Below, in pieces: positions 1-7,410 of a stretch of 34,326 nucleotides of DNA (positions within the stretch are counted from its first letter, which is position 1; every line of letters begins with the position of its first letter). The translations under genes and the position numbers were made by a program. The notes below the pieces were generated by a model. That model made no database searches and had not been told where the DNA came from. It worked only from the letters and a program-made list of their open reading frames with translations. The stretch is from Candidatus Aenigmatarchaeota archaeon (GTDB lineage: Archaea > Aenigmatarchaeota > Aenigmatarchaeia > GW2011-AR5). The stretch is from contig JACPJX010000018.1 of NCBI GenBank assembly GCA_016187365.1, positions 1-34,326 of the forward strand. The letters are read 5' to 3'.

Positions 1-215
1 AAACCAGTTGGGAAAGAGATAGAGTAGAAAGGGCTGTAAATTATCTTCGTGATAGATGCTTTATACAAATAATCGCTTCATATGGTGGAGGTCTATTTAT
101 TAATGGAATGACTCCAGATGGAATAGATATAATTGAAAATGAAGATAAGTTCAAAACGACCTTTGGTATAAATCTTGGGGTTTTTAGTATTAGTTGGACA
201 AAAGAGAAAAAATAA
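1..215 (+). CDS. Partial hypothetical protein (C-terminal end)
   Basis: An open frame enters from the left edge (first full codon at base 3) and ends at TAA 213-215, giving about 70 residues. The N-terminus is outside the window. The visible part reads as a mixed helix/strand segment with a Gly-rich turn and a 'MTPDGIDIIE' stretch, followed by a short hydrophobic strand and a Lys-rich tail. That pattern resembles the end of small winged-helix-like proteins, but I do not recognise a family. The base composition is clearly AT-richer than the rest of the window, which hints at a recently acquired segment. Function unknown. Confidence 0.6.
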   Translation, partial: TSWERDRVERAVNYLRDRCFIQIIASYGGGLFINGMTPDGIDIIENEDKFKTTFGINLGVFSISWTKEKK

Positions 216-306
216 CAACAAGAATTTAACAAAATGTCACTTTTAAGTCATTTCAACGGCATATTTAACAGAGCAAGCAGGATTTTTATTCTTACAAATA
301 GAAGTA

Positions 307-513
307 ATGAAGGGTTTGATGCCAGAATTGCATGAGAAAATGTCTTCTTGGTATGCTTTGCGAAGGGACGGCCGGATTATATGCTATCGTAATATGGCGT
401 ATGTTTCAGCAATGGCTGAATCGGAAAGAAACGGCAATCACGGCCATTATTGGACAAAGGAGTTTGAGCGCCTCAGGATGTTGATAGAAAAAGGAGTTTT
501 GGTAAAGGTTTAG
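307..513 (+). CDS. Small hypothetical protein, 68 aa
   Basis: The ATG at 307 follows AT-rich DNA with TATA-like stretches (for example around 260-269 and 283-291). A second in-frame ATG at 319 is also possible. The protein is charged, contains 'RRDGRIICYRNMAYVSAM', and has a predicted helix ending in 'LIEKGVLVKV'. No family is recognised. Its TAG stop overlaps the stop of uL11 on the other strand by 4 nt, so the two genes converge tail to tail. It may belong to the acquired AT-rich left-edge segment. It could be spurious, but composition and frame look acceptable. Confidence 0.45.
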   Translation: MKGLMPELHEKMSSWYALRRDGRIICYRNMAYVSAMAESERNGNHGHYWTKEFERLRMLIEKGVLVKV

Positions 514-977
514 ACTTTTATCTTTCCTTCGTCGATTTCTTTTATAATTTCCCTCGGGTCCCGGCCCTCGATAGTGACGCCGCAGCTCAGGCACGTCCCC
601 AGAACCTGCTTTATCTTCGCCTTCCTGTCGCCGCTGATTGAGTCCTTGCTGTCGGCAATCTTCATTATCGAATCCATTTTCATGTCGCCTGCCATTTTCC
701 TCGTCTTGTCCTCGTTTATTGTGGCGAGTTTCTGGACGCCCAGTTCCTTTTTGAGCATGGCGCTGACAGGCGGCGTCCCGACGCTTATCTCCACGCCTGT
801 TGTTTCCGTGTTTATGGAAATCTTGACAGGGACCTGCATGCCGTTGAAGTTCTTTGTCTTGTCGTTTATCTGCTTGACCACGTCAGCGACGTTGAGTTTG
901 TGCTGGGACAGGGCAGGGCCTATCGGCGGTGCCGCAGTGGCCTTTCCCCCCTCAACAAGGATGTCTATGGTTTCCAT
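510..977 (-). CDS. rpl11: Large ribosomal subunit protein uL11
   Basis: A 155-residue protein with the full archaeal uL11 pattern. The N-terminal domain carries 'GGKATAAPPIGPALSQ' (about residues 10-26). The C-terminal RNA-binding domain ends with the Cys-containing 'GTCLSCGVTIEGRDP' segment. uL11 binds the GTPase-associated centre of 23S rRNA and helps factor-dependent GTP hydrolysis. It starts at the base following the spt5 stop, the last gene of ftsZ-secE-spt5-rpl11. In many archaea uL1, uL10 and P1/L12 follow uL11. Here the unit ends and AT-rich DNA with opposite-strand genes follows. Confidence 0.97.
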   Translation of the reverse strand: METIDILVEGGKATAAPPIGPALSQHKLNVADVVKQINDKTKNFNGMQVPVKISINTETTGVEISVGTPPVSAMLKKELGVQKLATINEDKTRKMAGDMKMDSIMKIADSKDSISGDRKAKIKQVLGTCLSCGVTIEGRDPREIIKEIDEGKIKV

Positions 978-1421
978 TTACTGCACCTTCTTTTTTTCAT
1001 GCATCCTTACCGAATTCACGGATATGGTGACCGGTATAGGTATGGCCGCTTCCAGAAGTTCCACGGTTATCTCGTTCTTCGTCTCGTCAACCCTCGTTAT
1101 CTTCGCGTGCTCGCCCTTGAAAGGCGACCCGACGATTTCGACGACGTCGTCGACCTCGAACTTCACTTCACTCTTTTCGGCTATCATGAATCTTTCTATG
1201 TCGTCTATCTTGACCGCCTTGCTTATCAGGCCCCTCACATGCGGGACATTCTTGATGAGATTTTCTATGTCGTCCTGTTCGCCCTCAACGAATATGTAGC
1301 CTCTCAGGTCTTCCGGATGTATGATTGATTTTATCGGAAGGCTGTGGCTCTTTATCTTTGTGGTGAGAGAGTCTATCACGACATTTTCCCTTCCGGTCGT
1401 GGTTCTTATCGTGAGCATCAT
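978..1421 (-). CDS. spt5: Transcription elongation factor Spt5 (archaeal NusG homologue)
   Basis: A 147-residue protein. The N-terminal NGN domain (about 1-80) binds the RNA polymerase clamp, and a C-terminal KOW domain (about 88-140) contains 'VGSPFKGEHAKITRVD'. With Spt4 it makes RNA polymerase processive and couples transcription to translation. Two adjacent ATG codons (1421 and 1418) can serve as start. The secE stop lies only 2 nt upstream, so translation is probably coupled. The secE-spt5-rpl11 order is a well-known archaeal arrangement. Confidence 0.95.
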   Translation of the reverse strand: MMLTIRTTTGRENVVIDSLTTKIKSHSLPIKSIIHPEDLRGYIFVEGEQDDIENLIKNVPHVRGLISKAVKIDDIERFMIAEKSEVKFEVDDVVEIVGSPFKGEHAKITRVDETKNEITVELLEAAIPIPVTISVNSVRMHEKKKVQ

Positions 1422-1423
1422 GT

Positions 1424-1594
1424 TTACAGGCCGCCGATCAGGTTGAATATGATGAATATAGAGAATCCTATTATCCCTATGATGACAAACCCGAGGCCTG
1501 TTATCTTGGCAGATTGCCTGTACTCGGTCTTGTCCGGCTTGCTGGCTATCAGCAGTATCCTCCTTATTTTCTCTATCGTGTTTTTTAACAACAT
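1424..1594 (-). CDS. secE: Preprotein translocase subunit SecE (Sec61 gamma)
   Basis: A 56-codon gene. The protein begins MLLKNTIEKI, has a basic amphipathic helix with 'IASKPDKTEYRQSAKITG' (about residues 16-33), then a single membrane segment of about 20 residues (35-54) ending in NLIGGL. This is the usual size and layout of the single-span archaeal SecE, which clamps SecY in the protein-conducting channel. Position immediately before spt5 and rpl11 and after ftsZ supports the call. The stop is 2 nt from the spt5 ATG. Confidence 0.93.
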   Translation of the reverse strand: MLLKNTIEKIRRILLIASKPDKTEYRQSAKITGLGFVIIGIIGFSIFIIFNLIGGL

Positions 1595-1672
1595 AGCATC
1601 ACCGCAGAAGAATATATTTATGATGCAAAGGCTTAAAAACGTCGGATTGAGCGGACATATTGGGGATACTTA

Positions 1673-2752
1673 TTATCTGTCGATGAAGTCTATGCCGAAC
1701 ATCTTCTCGACGTCACGCCGTTTCTCCCTCGTCTGGGCCTGGACAGCGCCCTTCACTGGCGAGCTGACGCCGGTTATTATGAGCATCGTCCTTATCGAGT
1801 CGCCGAGTTCCTTGACTATCTGCGCCCCCCAGATTATCTTCGCCTCCGGGTTGAGCCTCACGGACACGGACTCGACGATCTTCTGGCATTCCCTTATCGT
1901 TATGTCCGAGCCGCCTGAAACGTTTATGAGAGCGCCCTTGGCGCCGTCGACTTCGATGTCAAGAAGGGGGTTGTTGAGGGCACGCTCCACCGCTTCAACC
2001 GCCCTGTTTTCCGAGTCGCTGTCTCCCATGCCTATCATCGCAAGGCCGCCGTTGCTCATGACAGCCCTTATGTCGGCGAAATCCAGATTCACAAGACCGG
2101 GCCTTGTTATGAGTTCTGTTATTCCCTTCACGGCATTGACAAGTATCTCGTCCGCAACCTTGAAGGCGGTGCTCAGGGAGACGTCAGGTACTATCTCGAG
2201 AAGCTTGTCATTTGGTATTACTATAAGTGTATCCACATTTTTTTCCAGCCTTTCCAGACCGTCTCTGGCATTCTTCATCCTCTGCTTGCCTTCCATCGTG
2301 AAGGGAAGGGTTGCTATGCCTACCGTCAGCGCGCCCTGCTTCTTTGCCAGATCCGCCACTATCGGGGCTGAGCCTGTCCCGGTCCCGCCCCCGAGGCCGC
2401 ATGTCACGAAAACAAGGTCAGCGCCTTCGACGGATTTCTTCAGTTCGTTCTTGCTTTCCTTTGCCGACTCTTCGCCTATCCTCGGGTCCGCGCCGGCGCC
2501 CAGCCCGCCTGTTATTTCCTTCCCTATCAGTATTTTTGTGTCGGCATCTGTGTAAAGCAGGTCCTGGGCGTCGGTGTTTATCGCTATGGTCTCCGCTCCG
2601 ACGATGCCTATCTGCATAAGCCTCGATATCGTGTTGCCGCCGGCCCCGCCAGCGCCCACGACCTTTATCTCGGCCTTCTTCGCCTCGAGAATTTTTCTCA
2701 ATTCCTCATCCGCCGGCGCCGTCCCAACATCCTTAGAACTCAGAATCCCCAT
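1673..2752 (-). CDS. ftsZ: Cell division protein FtsZ
   Basis: A 359-residue tubulin-fold GTPase. 'VVGAGGAGGNTI' (31-42) is the first nucleotide loop, the tubulin signature 'GGGTGTG' lies at 121-127, and the T7 synergy region is 'NLDFADIRAV'. It polymerises into the cytokinetic ring. A short linker leads to the C-terminal 'KMFGIDFID' tail, which resembles the conserved tail of archaeal FtsZ1 that contacts membrane anchors. The start follows a GTGAT ribosome-binding element and a TATA-like box. It heads the secE-spt5-rpl11 unit, with 78 nt before secE. Confidence 0.97.
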   Translation of the reverse strand: MGILSSKDVGTAPADEELRKILEAKKAEIKVVGAGGAGGNTISRLMQIGIVGAETIAINTDAQDLLYTDADTKILIGKEITGGLGAGADPRIGEESAKESKNELKKSVEGADLVFVTCGLGGGTGTGSAPIVADLAKKQGALTVGIATLPFTMEGKQRMKNARDGLERLEKNVDTLIVIPNDKLLEIVPDVSLSTAFKVADEILVNAVKGITELITRPGLVNLDFADIRAVMSNGGLAMIGMGDSDSENRAVEAVERALNNPLLDIEVDGAKGALINVSGGSDITIRECQKIVESVSVRLNPEAKIIWGAQIVKELGDSIRTMLIITGVSSPVKGAVQAQTREKRRDVEKMFGIDFIDR

Positions 2753-2782
2753 TTTATCACTTTTCTATAAATATCCGCCGAC

Positions 2783-2791
2783 ATATTTAAA
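2783..2791 (-). promoter_or_regulatory. TATA-like box of ftsZ
   Basis: Minus-strand TTTAAATAT is centred 35 nt upstream of the ftsZ ATG. A start about 26 nt downstream leaves a leader of roughly 9 nt that contains the GTGAT ribosome-binding element. Confidence 0.6.
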
Positions 2792-2838
2792 GATTGTAAG
2801 AATTTTTCGGAAAATTTTTTGTAATTTTTTTGCATTAC

Positions 2839-2891
2839 TTTCGTCTCACGATAAAAATTATGAGATGAAATGTGACACAGCGCATTGCGCT
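2839..2891 (+). other. Two hairpins in the ftsZ / zinc-ribbon intergenic region
   Basis: TTTCGTCTCA (2839-2848) pairs with TGAGATGAAA (2861-2870) over 10 bp with one G-T wobble that is valid only on the plus strand. AGCGC-ATT-GCGCT (2879-2891) forms a second small hairpin. Both lie between divergent promoters, upstream of the TATA-like box of the zinc-ribbon gene, so they are not in its leaderless mRNA. Function unknown. Confidence 0.4.
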
Positions 2892-2907
2892 ATGGATCAC
2901 GTATGCG

Positions 2908-2915
2908 TTTAAATA
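2908..2915 (+). promoter_or_regulatory. TATA-like box of the zinc-ribbon gene
   Basis: TTTAAATA is centred about 26 nt upstream of the ATG at 2937, predicting a leaderless transcript. The spacer between box and ATG is a run of TAG/TTG triplets. Confidence 0.6.
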
Positions 2916-2936
2916 GTAGTAGTTGTAGTAGTAATT

Positions 2937-3059
2937 ATGAAGCTCCAGTGCACCCATTGCAGCCATTCATGGACAACAAGGAAAGACAGGATGCCTGTTG
3001 CATGCCCGCACTGCAAGTACAGCACTTACTACCACAAGCCGATAGTGGTGAAGAAATGA
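2937..3059 (+). CDS. 40-aa zinc-ribbon protein
   Basis: A 41-codon frame encodes MKLQCTHCSHSW, a basic stretch (TTRKDRMPVA), CPHCKYSTYY and a Lys-ended tail. Two CxxC pairs (Cys5/Cys8 and Cys23/Cys26) give a complete minimal zinc ribbon. The fold resembles the small single zinc ribbons found in archaeal ribosomal proteins and transcription factors. It probably binds nucleic acid or serves as a small protein adaptor, but the exact role is unknown. A well-placed TATA-like box exactly 26 nt upstream supports a real leaderless gene. Its stop abuts the stop of the opposite-strand gene at 3060. Confidence 0.75.
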   Translation: MKLQCTHCSHSWTTRKDRMPVACPHCKYSTYYHKPIVVKK

Positions 3060-3320
3060 TTATCGTGGGGTTATTTGATATCCCTTCAGGCGCGCATCAA
3101 ACTCTTCTTTTGTTATGTCGTATTCTTTATTACAGACGCCACACTGAAGTGTCATGACACCATACCGACCGAAAAAACGTTCCATTGCAACAACTACATT
3201 GCAATACAATAATATCTCAGGCGTTTTGCCCCCGTAACGAGTCCCTCTTTCACATCCATCTGTAACCATAACATGCGTTCCGTTCATCATCCCTTCGTTG
3301 AATTCCAAGCGGAGTGCCAT
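3060..3320 (-). CDS. Hypothetical Cys-containing protein, 86 aa
   Basis: An 86-residue protein of unknown function. The C-terminus has 'LQCGVCNKEYDITKEEF', with one CxxC at residues 59 and 62; two further Cys lie at about 23 and 40. It could bind one zinc ion, but no family is recognised. It begins 2 nt after the stop of the FKBP gene and is almost certainly co-transcribed with it. Its stop directly abuts the zinc-ribbon gene on the opposite strand. Confidence 0.65.
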   Translation of the reverse strand: MALRLEFNEGMMNGTHVMVTDGCERGTRYGGKTPEILLYCNVVVAMERFFGRYGVMTLQCGVCNKEYDITKEEFDARLKGYQITPR

Positions 3321-3322
3321 AT

Positions 3323-3958
3323 TTATTTCTTCCCGTAGGTTTCAATGAATTTTACCCTTTCGATGCCTTCTACGTGCCTGATTATCATGTCCGACAGTGT
3401 TTCCTTCATTTTTGCCGGAAGCTTCGCATTTATCTCGGCTTCTTTTTCACCAAGTTTTATGTCGGACTTCACGTCAAAGAAATCCAGCACCGCCCTTATT
3501 TTGTTTTCCGCGCCGTCTATCTTTTCCACAACCTCTATATGATAGAAAAGCTTCTTCCCCGCCAGTGGGTTGTTGAAGTCCACGCGCACGCGGCCGCCTG
3601 AAATGCTCTGGATCCTTCCGCGCATGCTGCCGAAGTCGACTATCATGCCTGGATGCGGCTCATGCTCCTTGAAAACGTTCTTGCTGACGGTTTTTACAAG
3701 GTTTGAATTCCTCTGCCCGAACGCGTCTTCAGGCTCTATTTCAGTGTCTTTTTTGTCGCCCACGTTCATGCCTTCTATGGCTTTGTCAAGGCCGGGTATC
3801 AGCATGTTTGCGCCTATTATGACGGGCATGGGGCCGTATCTGGCCTTTTCGCTGAATACGCCCTCCTTCCTTGCCGCATCGGAGTCGGTTATGTCGAATA
3901 TCTCCCCGCTCTCAAGCCTTCCTGTATAGTTGATTCTTACGAAGTCGCCCTTTTGCAT
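3323..3958 (-). CDS. FKBP-type peptidyl-prolyl cis-trans isomerase (SlyD-like, long archaeal form)
   Basis: A 211-residue protein. FKBP strands are at 'DFVRINYTGRLESGEIFDIT' (5-24) and 'MLIPGLDKAIEGMNVGD'. An inserted-flap region follows ('EDAFGQRNSNLV' to 'GRVRVDFNNPLAGK'), where 'DFNNPLAGKKL' is typical of SlyD-like FKBPs. A helical C-terminal extension of about 60 residues matches the long (about 26 kDa) archaeal class. It isomerises Xaa-Pro bonds and acts as a cytosolic folding helper. A TATA-like box at about 3981-3989 is centred 26 nt upstream of the ATG, predicting a leaderless transcript. Confidence 0.93.
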   Translation of the reverse strand: MQKGDFVRINYTGRLESGEIFDITDSDAARKEGVFSEKARYGPMPVIIGANMLIPGLDKAIEGMNVGDKKDTEIEPEDAFGQRNSNLVKTVSKNVFKEHEPHPGMIVDFGSMRGRIQSISGGRVRVDFNNPLAGKKLFYHIEVVEKIDGAENKIRAVLDFFDVKSDIKLGEKEAEINAKLPAKMKETLSDMIIRHVEGIERVKFIETYGKK

Positions 3959-4060
3959 TCAGAATGCTATCCTGGTAAAGTATTTAAGTGAAGAGCCTTG
4001 CGGCTGAATTACGGAAAAATTACATTCAATAAATTTAAAGACTAGGAAGAAACAATGATT

Positions 4061-4348
4061 ATGCTTTTCAAGCAGGATGACAACTGGAAAAAGTATCTTG
4101 GAATGGAAGACGAGGAGCATTTGAACGATCTCCTGCGCAAGTCCAGCAGACACAGGGGGGCGTACAAGAATTCCGATGACGTGAAGATGGCGCAGATGTG
4201 GTGCGCCATGCTGGAGATGCGCAAGGAGAACATAATCCTGCAGAAGCGCCTCAGGCGGATGGAAGAATTCTTCGACAGCATACTGGAGAAGCACAGGAAG
4301 CACGAGCGCGAGAAACTGGAGCTTGTGGAAAGTCTGGAGAAGTTCTGA
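4061..4348 (+). CDS. Small coiled-coil hypothetical protein
   Basis: About 95 residues. A charged N-terminus (KQDDNWKKYLGMEDEEHL) is followed by a long helix from 'MAQMWCAMLEMRKENIILQ' to the end with heptad-like leucines, a likely coiled coil. No family recognised. ATG codons occur at 4055 and 4061. I chose 4061 because the TATA-like box AAATTTAAA (4031-4039) is centred 26 nt upstream, as for other leaderless genes here. It converges on leuS with no gap between the two stops. Confidence 0.6.
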   Translation: MLFKQDDNWKKYLGMEDEEHLNDLLRKSSRHRGAYKNSDDVKMAQMWCAMLEMRKENIILQKRLRRMEEFFDSILEKHRKHEREKLELVESLEKF

Positions 4349-7153
4349 TTATTCCAGCAGTATCCCGAACCTATAAGGAGAAGAGTTTCTGGCCTTCTGG
4401 TGCCCGCTTTTCTCGGCATCCTCTGTCCCGACCTTGAGCCCGGTTTCTTTCTCTATGAACTTTTTCGCCTCTTCAAGAAGCCTGAACTGGTCGTCCCTTG
4501 GGCTCAGGCCTGTTATTTCCCTCGCCTTCGAGTATGATGACTGTATGAATGAAAGGGTCGCCCTGCCGTATCTCCTCGCGTTGCCCTGCATTATTTCCCT
4601 TGTTATATCGTCAAGCGGCTTCTCTTTCTCTTTTATTATCTTGTTCATGGTCTGGAATTTCCAGTTTTCAGCCACGAATATCCTGCATTTCTTCACGTCT
4701 TTGCCGGCCAGTTTCCTTATTTCCTCTATGTCGGAGAGCGTCTGCACCAGCATGGATTCCCATCTTTCCGCGTCTTCATCAAGCATCGTCCTGTCGGCTT
4801 CCGGCCATTTTGCCGTGGATGCAAGGCCTTTCTTTCCCATGGCATGCCTCATCTCTTCCGACAGGTGGGGTATTATGGGGCTCATAAGTTTCACGACTTC
4901 GTCGAGATACTGGAGCACTGTTTTTCTGTCAGGCTCGCATCTCCTGAGATACCACTTCAGGTCGTTTGTCGAGTCGAAAAGGGCGCGCTGGCACGCTGTC
5001 CTGAAGTTCAGGGCGGAATAGGCTTCTGTTGCGCCCTTCTTGTGCTTCTGCAGCCTGCTTAGCAGGTAAGAGTCTATGCTTCTTGCCTTCGTTGCCTTCA
5101 TTTTTTTCAGGGATTTTATGGAACTGAAAAGGAACTCTATCCTGGACCTGTAGGATTTTATGTTCTCGTATCGCCAGTCGGCATCCTCAAGCCCCTCGCT
5201 TGAGCACGCTATGTTGATTCTTGTGAGGTCGGCTCCGTACTGGCTTACGACATCCTTCAGCACGATGAAGTTTCCCTTGGATTTGCTCATTTTCTGGCCC
5301 TCGACGTTGACGTATCCGTTGGTTGATATGCCGGCAGGCCAGAATTTGTTCGGCCACATGGCGGTATGGTGGAATATGTAGAAAGTAAGGTGGTTTTGTA
5401 TGAGGTCCTTTGCGCTGTTCCTCATGTCAACCGGATAGAAATATTCGAACTCATCCCTCATGGAATCAAGAACTTTGGTGGGAATTTTGGAATTTTTTGA
5501 CGCTGTTTTTGCATCGCCTTTCCTGAGAAATACGTAGTCAAAAACCTCGTCTGTGAGGCTTTTCGGCTTTATTTTGTTTTTCTTTATCTGGCTGGCGATT
5601 GTGTAGTAAGCCATGTATATTGTGGAGTCGCTCAGCGTCTCGACTATCCATTCCCTGTCCCACGGAAGCGGCGTCCCGAGCCCGGATTTTCGGGCGCACG
5701 CCTTGTCATTCAGCCAGTTTATGGTATTCTCGAAATTTGCCCTGGCTTCTTCCGGCATTATTCTCATTCCGGAGAGGCATTTCCTCGCCTCGTCTTTCCA
5801 TTTCCCGTCCGAGAATTTCAGGAACCACTGGTTCTCCAGTATCTTGACATGGCACCTTGTAGTGCACCTGCATACCACCTTGTTGCAGTCCCATATCGGC
5901 GCGGCGACGCCTCTGGAAACGAAGTCGTTTGTTATTTTTTCCTTTGCGTCTGAAACTTTCATGCCTGAATACGGGCCGCACTTTTCATTGAGGATTCCGC
6001 TGTGGAATTCCTTTTTGTAGACAGACTTCGTGGCCTCGTCAAGCAGGTCTCCTTGGCTTAGGCTGTTTATCTTCATTCTTGCGCAGGCTTCGACGGCATT
6101 CTCGGAGTCTGAATTTATCAGGACGATGGGCTCGACATCGCTTTTCACCAGCCCGTATTGTTCAAGTTTGTTGCTGTCAATGATTTCCTTCAGCGCTATC
6201 CAGTCGTAGGGCGCGTGGGCCGGAACGCTCATTACGATGCCTGTTGCTGACTCGGGCTCTGCGAAATGCGAGGGCAGTATCGGTATTTCCCTGTTGCTTA
6301 TGATGTCCGTGCATTTCTTTCCGGAAAGGCTGATTTCTTCCAGTTTTTCCACGAACTTTATCTGGTCCTTCAGTTTGTAGAAGCATTCCCTGCTCACTAT
6401 CCATTTCTCGCTCCCGGCCTTTATCTTGAGATATGTGGCATCAGGATTTATCCATATATTCGTAACGCCGTATATCGTCTCCGGCCTCAGGGTTGCGCAT
6501 ATGACGAACGCGTCGTCAATCCTGAATTTCATCCCCGTGTATTCGATGGGGCTTTCGCCCTCACCCTCGAGCCTGTCGTGGTCCCCTGTAGGCGACTGGT
6601 CGTGCGGGCACCATATTACCGGATGGGTGCCCTGGACTACGTAGCCTTTTTTCTTCAGGGTATTGTACTGCCACTCAATGAAGCGGGAGAAATGCGGGCT
6701 GATTGAAGTTGTTATGAAACTTCTTCTCCAGTCAACGGAGTAGCCCATCGCCTTTGAATCTTCCGTGAATTTGTCAGTCCAGAATTTTGCGGCGAATTCC
6801 GGGCCGCGCTTTTTGAAGTCATTCATGTTCTTTTCCGTCGCGCCGAACATCCTGAATGTCTCTATCTGGCTTTTGTCGCCTTTTTTCAGCCTTTCAACGG
6901 CGCCGACTATGGGTTCTCCTGTCGCATGGAATCCTTGCGCAAGCAGCGTGTTGTATCCCTGCATGCGCTTGAACCTTGCATAAACATCCGTGCGCGTATA
7001 GGTGTAGCTGTGGCCTATGTGCATCCTGCCGTTTACATAAGGTATTATAATGGACGTGAAGAATTTCTTTTTCTTCCTGTCGGGATCAGTTTCGAATACC
7101 TTTGATTTTTCCCATACGCGCCGCCATTTTTTTTCTATCTTAAGGAAGTCCAT
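4349..7153 (-). CDS. leuS: Leucyl-tRNA synthetase, archaeal/eukaryal type
   Basis: A 934-residue class Ia synthetase that charges tRNA-Leu. HIGH is at 45-48 in 'PYVNGRMHIGHSY' and KMSKS at 621-625. The inserted CP1 editing domain has the Thr-rich 'ATLRPETIYG' (220-229) and 'VPAHAPYD', whose final Asp (317) is the conserved editing residue, so post-transfer hydrolysis should work. The C-terminal part contains the anticodon-stem helical bundle and an archaeal-type extension. A CGTGAT element sits before the ATG, and a TATA-like box (about 7186-7195) lies between it and tRNA-Arg. Confidence 0.97.
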   Translation of the reverse strand: MDFLKIEKKWRRVWEKSKVFETDPDRKKKKFFTSIIIPYVNGRMHIGHSYTYTRTDVYARFKRMQGYNTLLAQGFHATGEPIVGAVERLKKGDKSQIETFRMFGATEKNMNDFKKRGPEFAAKFWTDKFTEDSKAMGYSVDWRRSFITTSISPHFSRFIEWQYNTLKKKGYVVQGTHPVIWCPHDQSPTGDHDRLEGEGESPIEYTGMKFRIDDAFVICATLRPETIYGVTNIWINPDATYLKIKAGSEKWIVSRECFYKLKDQIKFVEKLEEISLSGKKCTDIISNREIPILPSHFAEPESATGIVMSVPAHAPYDWIALKEIIDSNKLEQYGLVKSDVEPIVLINSDSENAVEACARMKINSLSQGDLLDEATKSVYKKEFHSGILNEKCGPYSGMKVSDAKEKITNDFVSRGVAAPIWDCNKVVCRCTTRCHVKILENQWFLKFSDGKWKDEARKCLSGMRIMPEEARANFENTINWLNDKACARKSGLGTPLPWDREWIVETLSDSTIYMAYYTIASQIKKNKIKPKSLTDEVFDYVFLRKGDAKTASKNSKIPTKVLDSMRDEFEYFYPVDMRNSAKDLIQNHLTFYIFHHTAMWPNKFWPAGISTNGYVNVEGQKMSKSKGNFIVLKDVVSQYGADLTRINIACSSEGLEDADWRYENIKSYRSRIEFLFSSIKSLKKMKATKARSIDSYLLSRLQKHKKGATEAYSALNFRTACQRALFDSTNDLKWYLRRCEPDRKTVLQYLDEVVKLMSPIIPHLSEEMRHAMGKKGLASTAKWPEADRTMLDEDAERWESMLVQTLSDIEEIRKLAGKDVKKCRIFVAENWKFQTMNKIIKEKEKPLDDITREIMQGNARRYGRATLSFIQSSYSKAREITGLSPRDDQFRLLEEAKKFIEKETGLKVGTEDAEKSGHQKARNSSPYRFGILLE

Positions 7154-7198
7154 AATCTATCACGGATATTATTCTTCATTTCTGTTAATATTAAAAAT

Positions 7199-7347
7199 GG
7201 GCGCGACGGGATTCGAACCCGCGACCCCTTGCTTACTCCCCTTTGCTGTGCAAAGTCGAGCGCCATTCTACAAAGGTAGAAGGCAAGTGCTACGGACCCG
7301 TAAAGCTGCTTTGCAGCTTTGGCCTATCCAAGCTGAGCTACGCGCCC
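7199..7347 (-). tRNA. tRNA-Arg(UCU) with two introns
   Basis: Acceptor strands GGGCGCG / CGCGCCC and a T-arm with loop TTCGAAT are clear. The five-base stem CTTGC / GCAAG gives anticodon loop CTTCTAA, so anticodon UCU (codons AGA/AGG). Intron 1 (7292-7323, 32 nt) interrupts the D stem at 22/23. Its BHB has GGAT pairing with GTCC, bulges AGG and GTA, and an inner helix AAAGCTGC / GCAGCTTT. Intron 2 (7234-7276, 43 nt) is at the canonical 37/38 site: CTTC pairs with GGAG, with bulges TAC and TAA. Exons are 7347-7324, 7291-7277 and 7233-7199; the spliced length is 74 nt. Confidence 0.92.
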
Positions 7348-7370
7348 TTCATGTTTAATAATTGTGGCAA

Positions 7371-7380
7371 GCTTTTAAAC
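7371..7380. promoter_or_regulatory. Shared TATA-like box of tRNA-Arg and the MinD-like gene
   Basis: GCTTTTAAAC reads as GTTTAAAAGC on the other strand. It is centred about 26 nt from the tRNA-Arg 5' end on the minus strand. On the plus strand it predicts a start about 9 nt before the ATG at 7411, leaving room for the AGGTG ribosome-binding element. It could serve both directions. Confidence 0.5.
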
Positions 7381-7410
7381 AACTGGGAGGATATTATCTT
7401 CAGGTGTGGC

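Noticed and set aside
574..1299. Long plus-strand ORF (241 aa) opposite rpl11 and spt5
   Set aside because: Both opposing genes are unmistakable. The antisense frame has low-complexity Ser/Phe/Ile composition typical of a shadow.
2913..2933. TAGTAG/TTG triplet run as a CRISPR or satellite repeat
   Set aside because: Too short, units are 3 nt, and there are no spacers. It is simply the promoter-to-ATG spacer of the zinc-ribbon gene.
7243..7410. Upstream extension of the MinD-like reading frame
   Set aside because: It runs through the tRNA-Arg gene. The conserved N-terminus begins at 7411 with a ribosome-binding element directly before it.
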